Assembly (NCBI RefSeq): GCF_009296315.1
Contig: NZ_WHLY01000001.1
Location: 124,001-188,000, forward strand
Source of the DNA: Salmonirosea aquatica
GTDB lineage: Bacteria; Bacteroidota; Bacteroidia; Cytophagales; Spirosomataceae
Direction of reading: 5' to 3'
DNA: 64,000 nt
The notes below the pieces were generated by a model that saw only the letters and a list, made by a program, of their open reading frames with translations, searched no databases and was not told the origin of the DNA. Shown one piece after another: positions 63,137 through 64,000 of the stretch; within the stretch, counting starts at the first letter, position 1; each line of letters begins with the position of its first letter. The translations under genes and the position numbers were made by a program.

Positions 63137-64000
63137 ATGTGGAGTGACAGAGAAACGGACGTTGACCTGCTGGGTCACCGCAGAATTGCCCAAACCATCG
63201 TGGAGATTATCCGAGAAGATGAGCTCCGCCCTATAACCATTGGCATTCAGGGGAGCTGGGGTGCTGGCAAAACGTCTATTCTTTCACTGATCGAGTCTGA
63301 GTTGAAAGATGACTCGAAAACACTTTGCCTGACATTCAACGGCTGGTTATACCAAGGGTATGAGGACACCAAATCGGCCCTGATGGAATCCGTCGTCCAC
63401 GCTCTGCTGGACAAGCAAGGTATAGGTGCTGAAGCATTGAAGAAAGGCAAGTCTCTGTTCAAGCGCATCAACTGGCTAAAAGCTGCGAAGACGGCAGGAG
63501 GCTTGGCCCTCACGGCTGCGGTCGGATTGCCCCCCGGGGCTCTTTGGGGTTTAGCTGGTCTGGCCGCGGGTGCGAAAGGGCTGGTTGGCGACAAGCTTGA
63601 TTCCGACGACGACGACCCGTGGCTGAAGCCCGAAGAAGCTACGGTGCCTGCTCAAATACAGGCGTTTCGCAAGGAACTGCAGGAACTGATCAAAGAGTCG
63701 AGCGTGGAGCGGCTGGTTGTGCTGGTTGACGACCTCGACCGGTGCCTGCCCGGAGCGGTGATAGATATTCTGGAAGCGGTCAAGCTCTTTCTGTTTGTTG
63801 AGGGCTCCGTTTTTATCATAGCCGCTGATGAGCAGATGATTGAGTACGCGGTGCGCCGGCACTTCCCCGACTTACCCGTTTCGCAGGCCGACTACACCAA
63901 GCACTACCTGGAGAAGCTAATTCAGATTCCCATTCGGGTTCCATCGCTCAATTCCCTTCAAACCCAGAACTATATACGTTTTCTGCTTCTGCAAAACCAT
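63137..64000 (+). CDS. KAP-family P-loop NTPase, C-terminus outside window
   Basis: The frame is open from the ATG at 63137 to the right edge (288 codons). The start MWSDRETDVDLLGHRRIAQT is followed by Walker A (ITIGIQGSWGAGKTSIL), an FNGWLYQGYE segment, a small hydrophobic hairpin insert (about residues 115-150: LALTAAVGLPPGALWGLAGLAAGA), and Walker B (LVVLVDDLDRCLP) with the sensor-type FIIAADEQMIEYAV. KAP NTPases include QatA of the Qat anti-phage system and other defence ATPases; the rest of the operon lies beyond the window. Confidence 0.88.
   Translation, partial: MWSDRETDVDLLGHRRIAQTIVEIIREDELRPITIGIQGSWGAGKTSILSLIESELKDDSKTLCLTFNGWLYQGYEDTKSALMESVVHALLDKQGIGAEALKKGKSLFKRINWLKAAKTAGGLALTAAVGLPPGALWGLAGLAAGAKGLVGDKLDSDDDDPWLKPEEATVPAQIQAFRKELQELIKESSVERLVVLVDDLDRCLPGAVIDILEAVKLFLFVEGSVFIIAADEQMIEYAVRRHFPDLPVSQADYTKHYLEKLIQIPIRVPSLNSLQTQNYIRFLLLQNH

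Overview
The window reads as chromosomal DNA of a Bacteroidota bacterium, most likely a Cytophagales/Spirosomaceae-type soil or water organism (inference). It has four SusC-like and SusD-like pairs or partners, FecI/FecR regulation, TAnnTTTG-type -7 promoter elements, a T9SS sorting domain, LytTR signalling and many lipoproteins with late lipobox cysteines. No rRNA, tRNA or CRISPR array was recognised.

Left part (1-9.6 kb, mostly minus strand): the end of a large lipoprotein; a phosphoenolpyruvate synthase gene broken by an exact 151-bp tandem duplication; and a PAS-type histidine kinase overlapping a response regulator fused to a Crp/Fnr-like protein. Then comes a two-unit carbohydrate locus (7.7-18 kb, minus). 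Unit one is SDR dehydrogenase - MFS transporter - TIM-barrel isomerase - RpiB-like isomerase. Unit two is SusC - SusD - nucleoside hydrolase - AraC regulator. Both units carry the same -7 element and, at exactly the same distance, a nearly identical 24-bp upstream element, so they are probably co-activated.

18-31 kb is a mixed zone: a YD-like lipoprotein, a rotted acetyl-CoA hydrolase/CoA-transferase gene with a palindromic scar, an MBL-fold/rhodanese enzyme with Crp-like palindromes, and an NO-stress cluster (Rrf2 regulator with three Cys, membrane protein, Ric). These are followed by relics: a nosD-to-nosY remnant, a receiver-domain fragment, a truncated universal stress protein, a broken zinc alcohol dehydrogenase, a Tn3 transposase N-terminus and an IS1 transposase. 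Many broken genes belong to low-oxygen or fermentative functions, which suggests loss of that lifestyle.

31.4-48 kb (plus) is a polysaccharide/phosphoglycan-type utilisation locus under an ECF sigma/anti-sigma pair: sigma - FecR - SusC(with STN) - SusD - SusC - SusD - lipoprotein - GH99-like enzyme (frameshifted) - metallophosphoesterase - endonuclease/exonuclease/phosphatase-family enzyme.

48-50.6 kb looks like an integration point: a 5'-nucleotidase lacking its N-terminus, a GC-rich tyrosine recombinase with a perfect 18-bp inverted repeat just upstream, and an orphan Phd/YefM antitoxin.

50.6-56.4 kb is the most unusual part. A LytS-like kinase and LytTR regulator precede a 52-codon Ser/Thr/Cys-containing small ORF and a full-length LanB-type dehydratase with no cyclase or transporter in view. 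Three non-coding spots in this locus carry CTTnGTC boxes repeated exactly every 21 bp, as expected for LytTR binding sites. A 171-bp MITE with a 9-bp target duplication sits between the first site and the kinase. Downstream are two SGNH-type secreted proteins (one lacking the nucleophile Ser), a lipoprotein, a 1.5-kb stretch without clear genes, and at the right edge the start of a KAP-family P-loop NTPase of the kind found in anti-phage systems.
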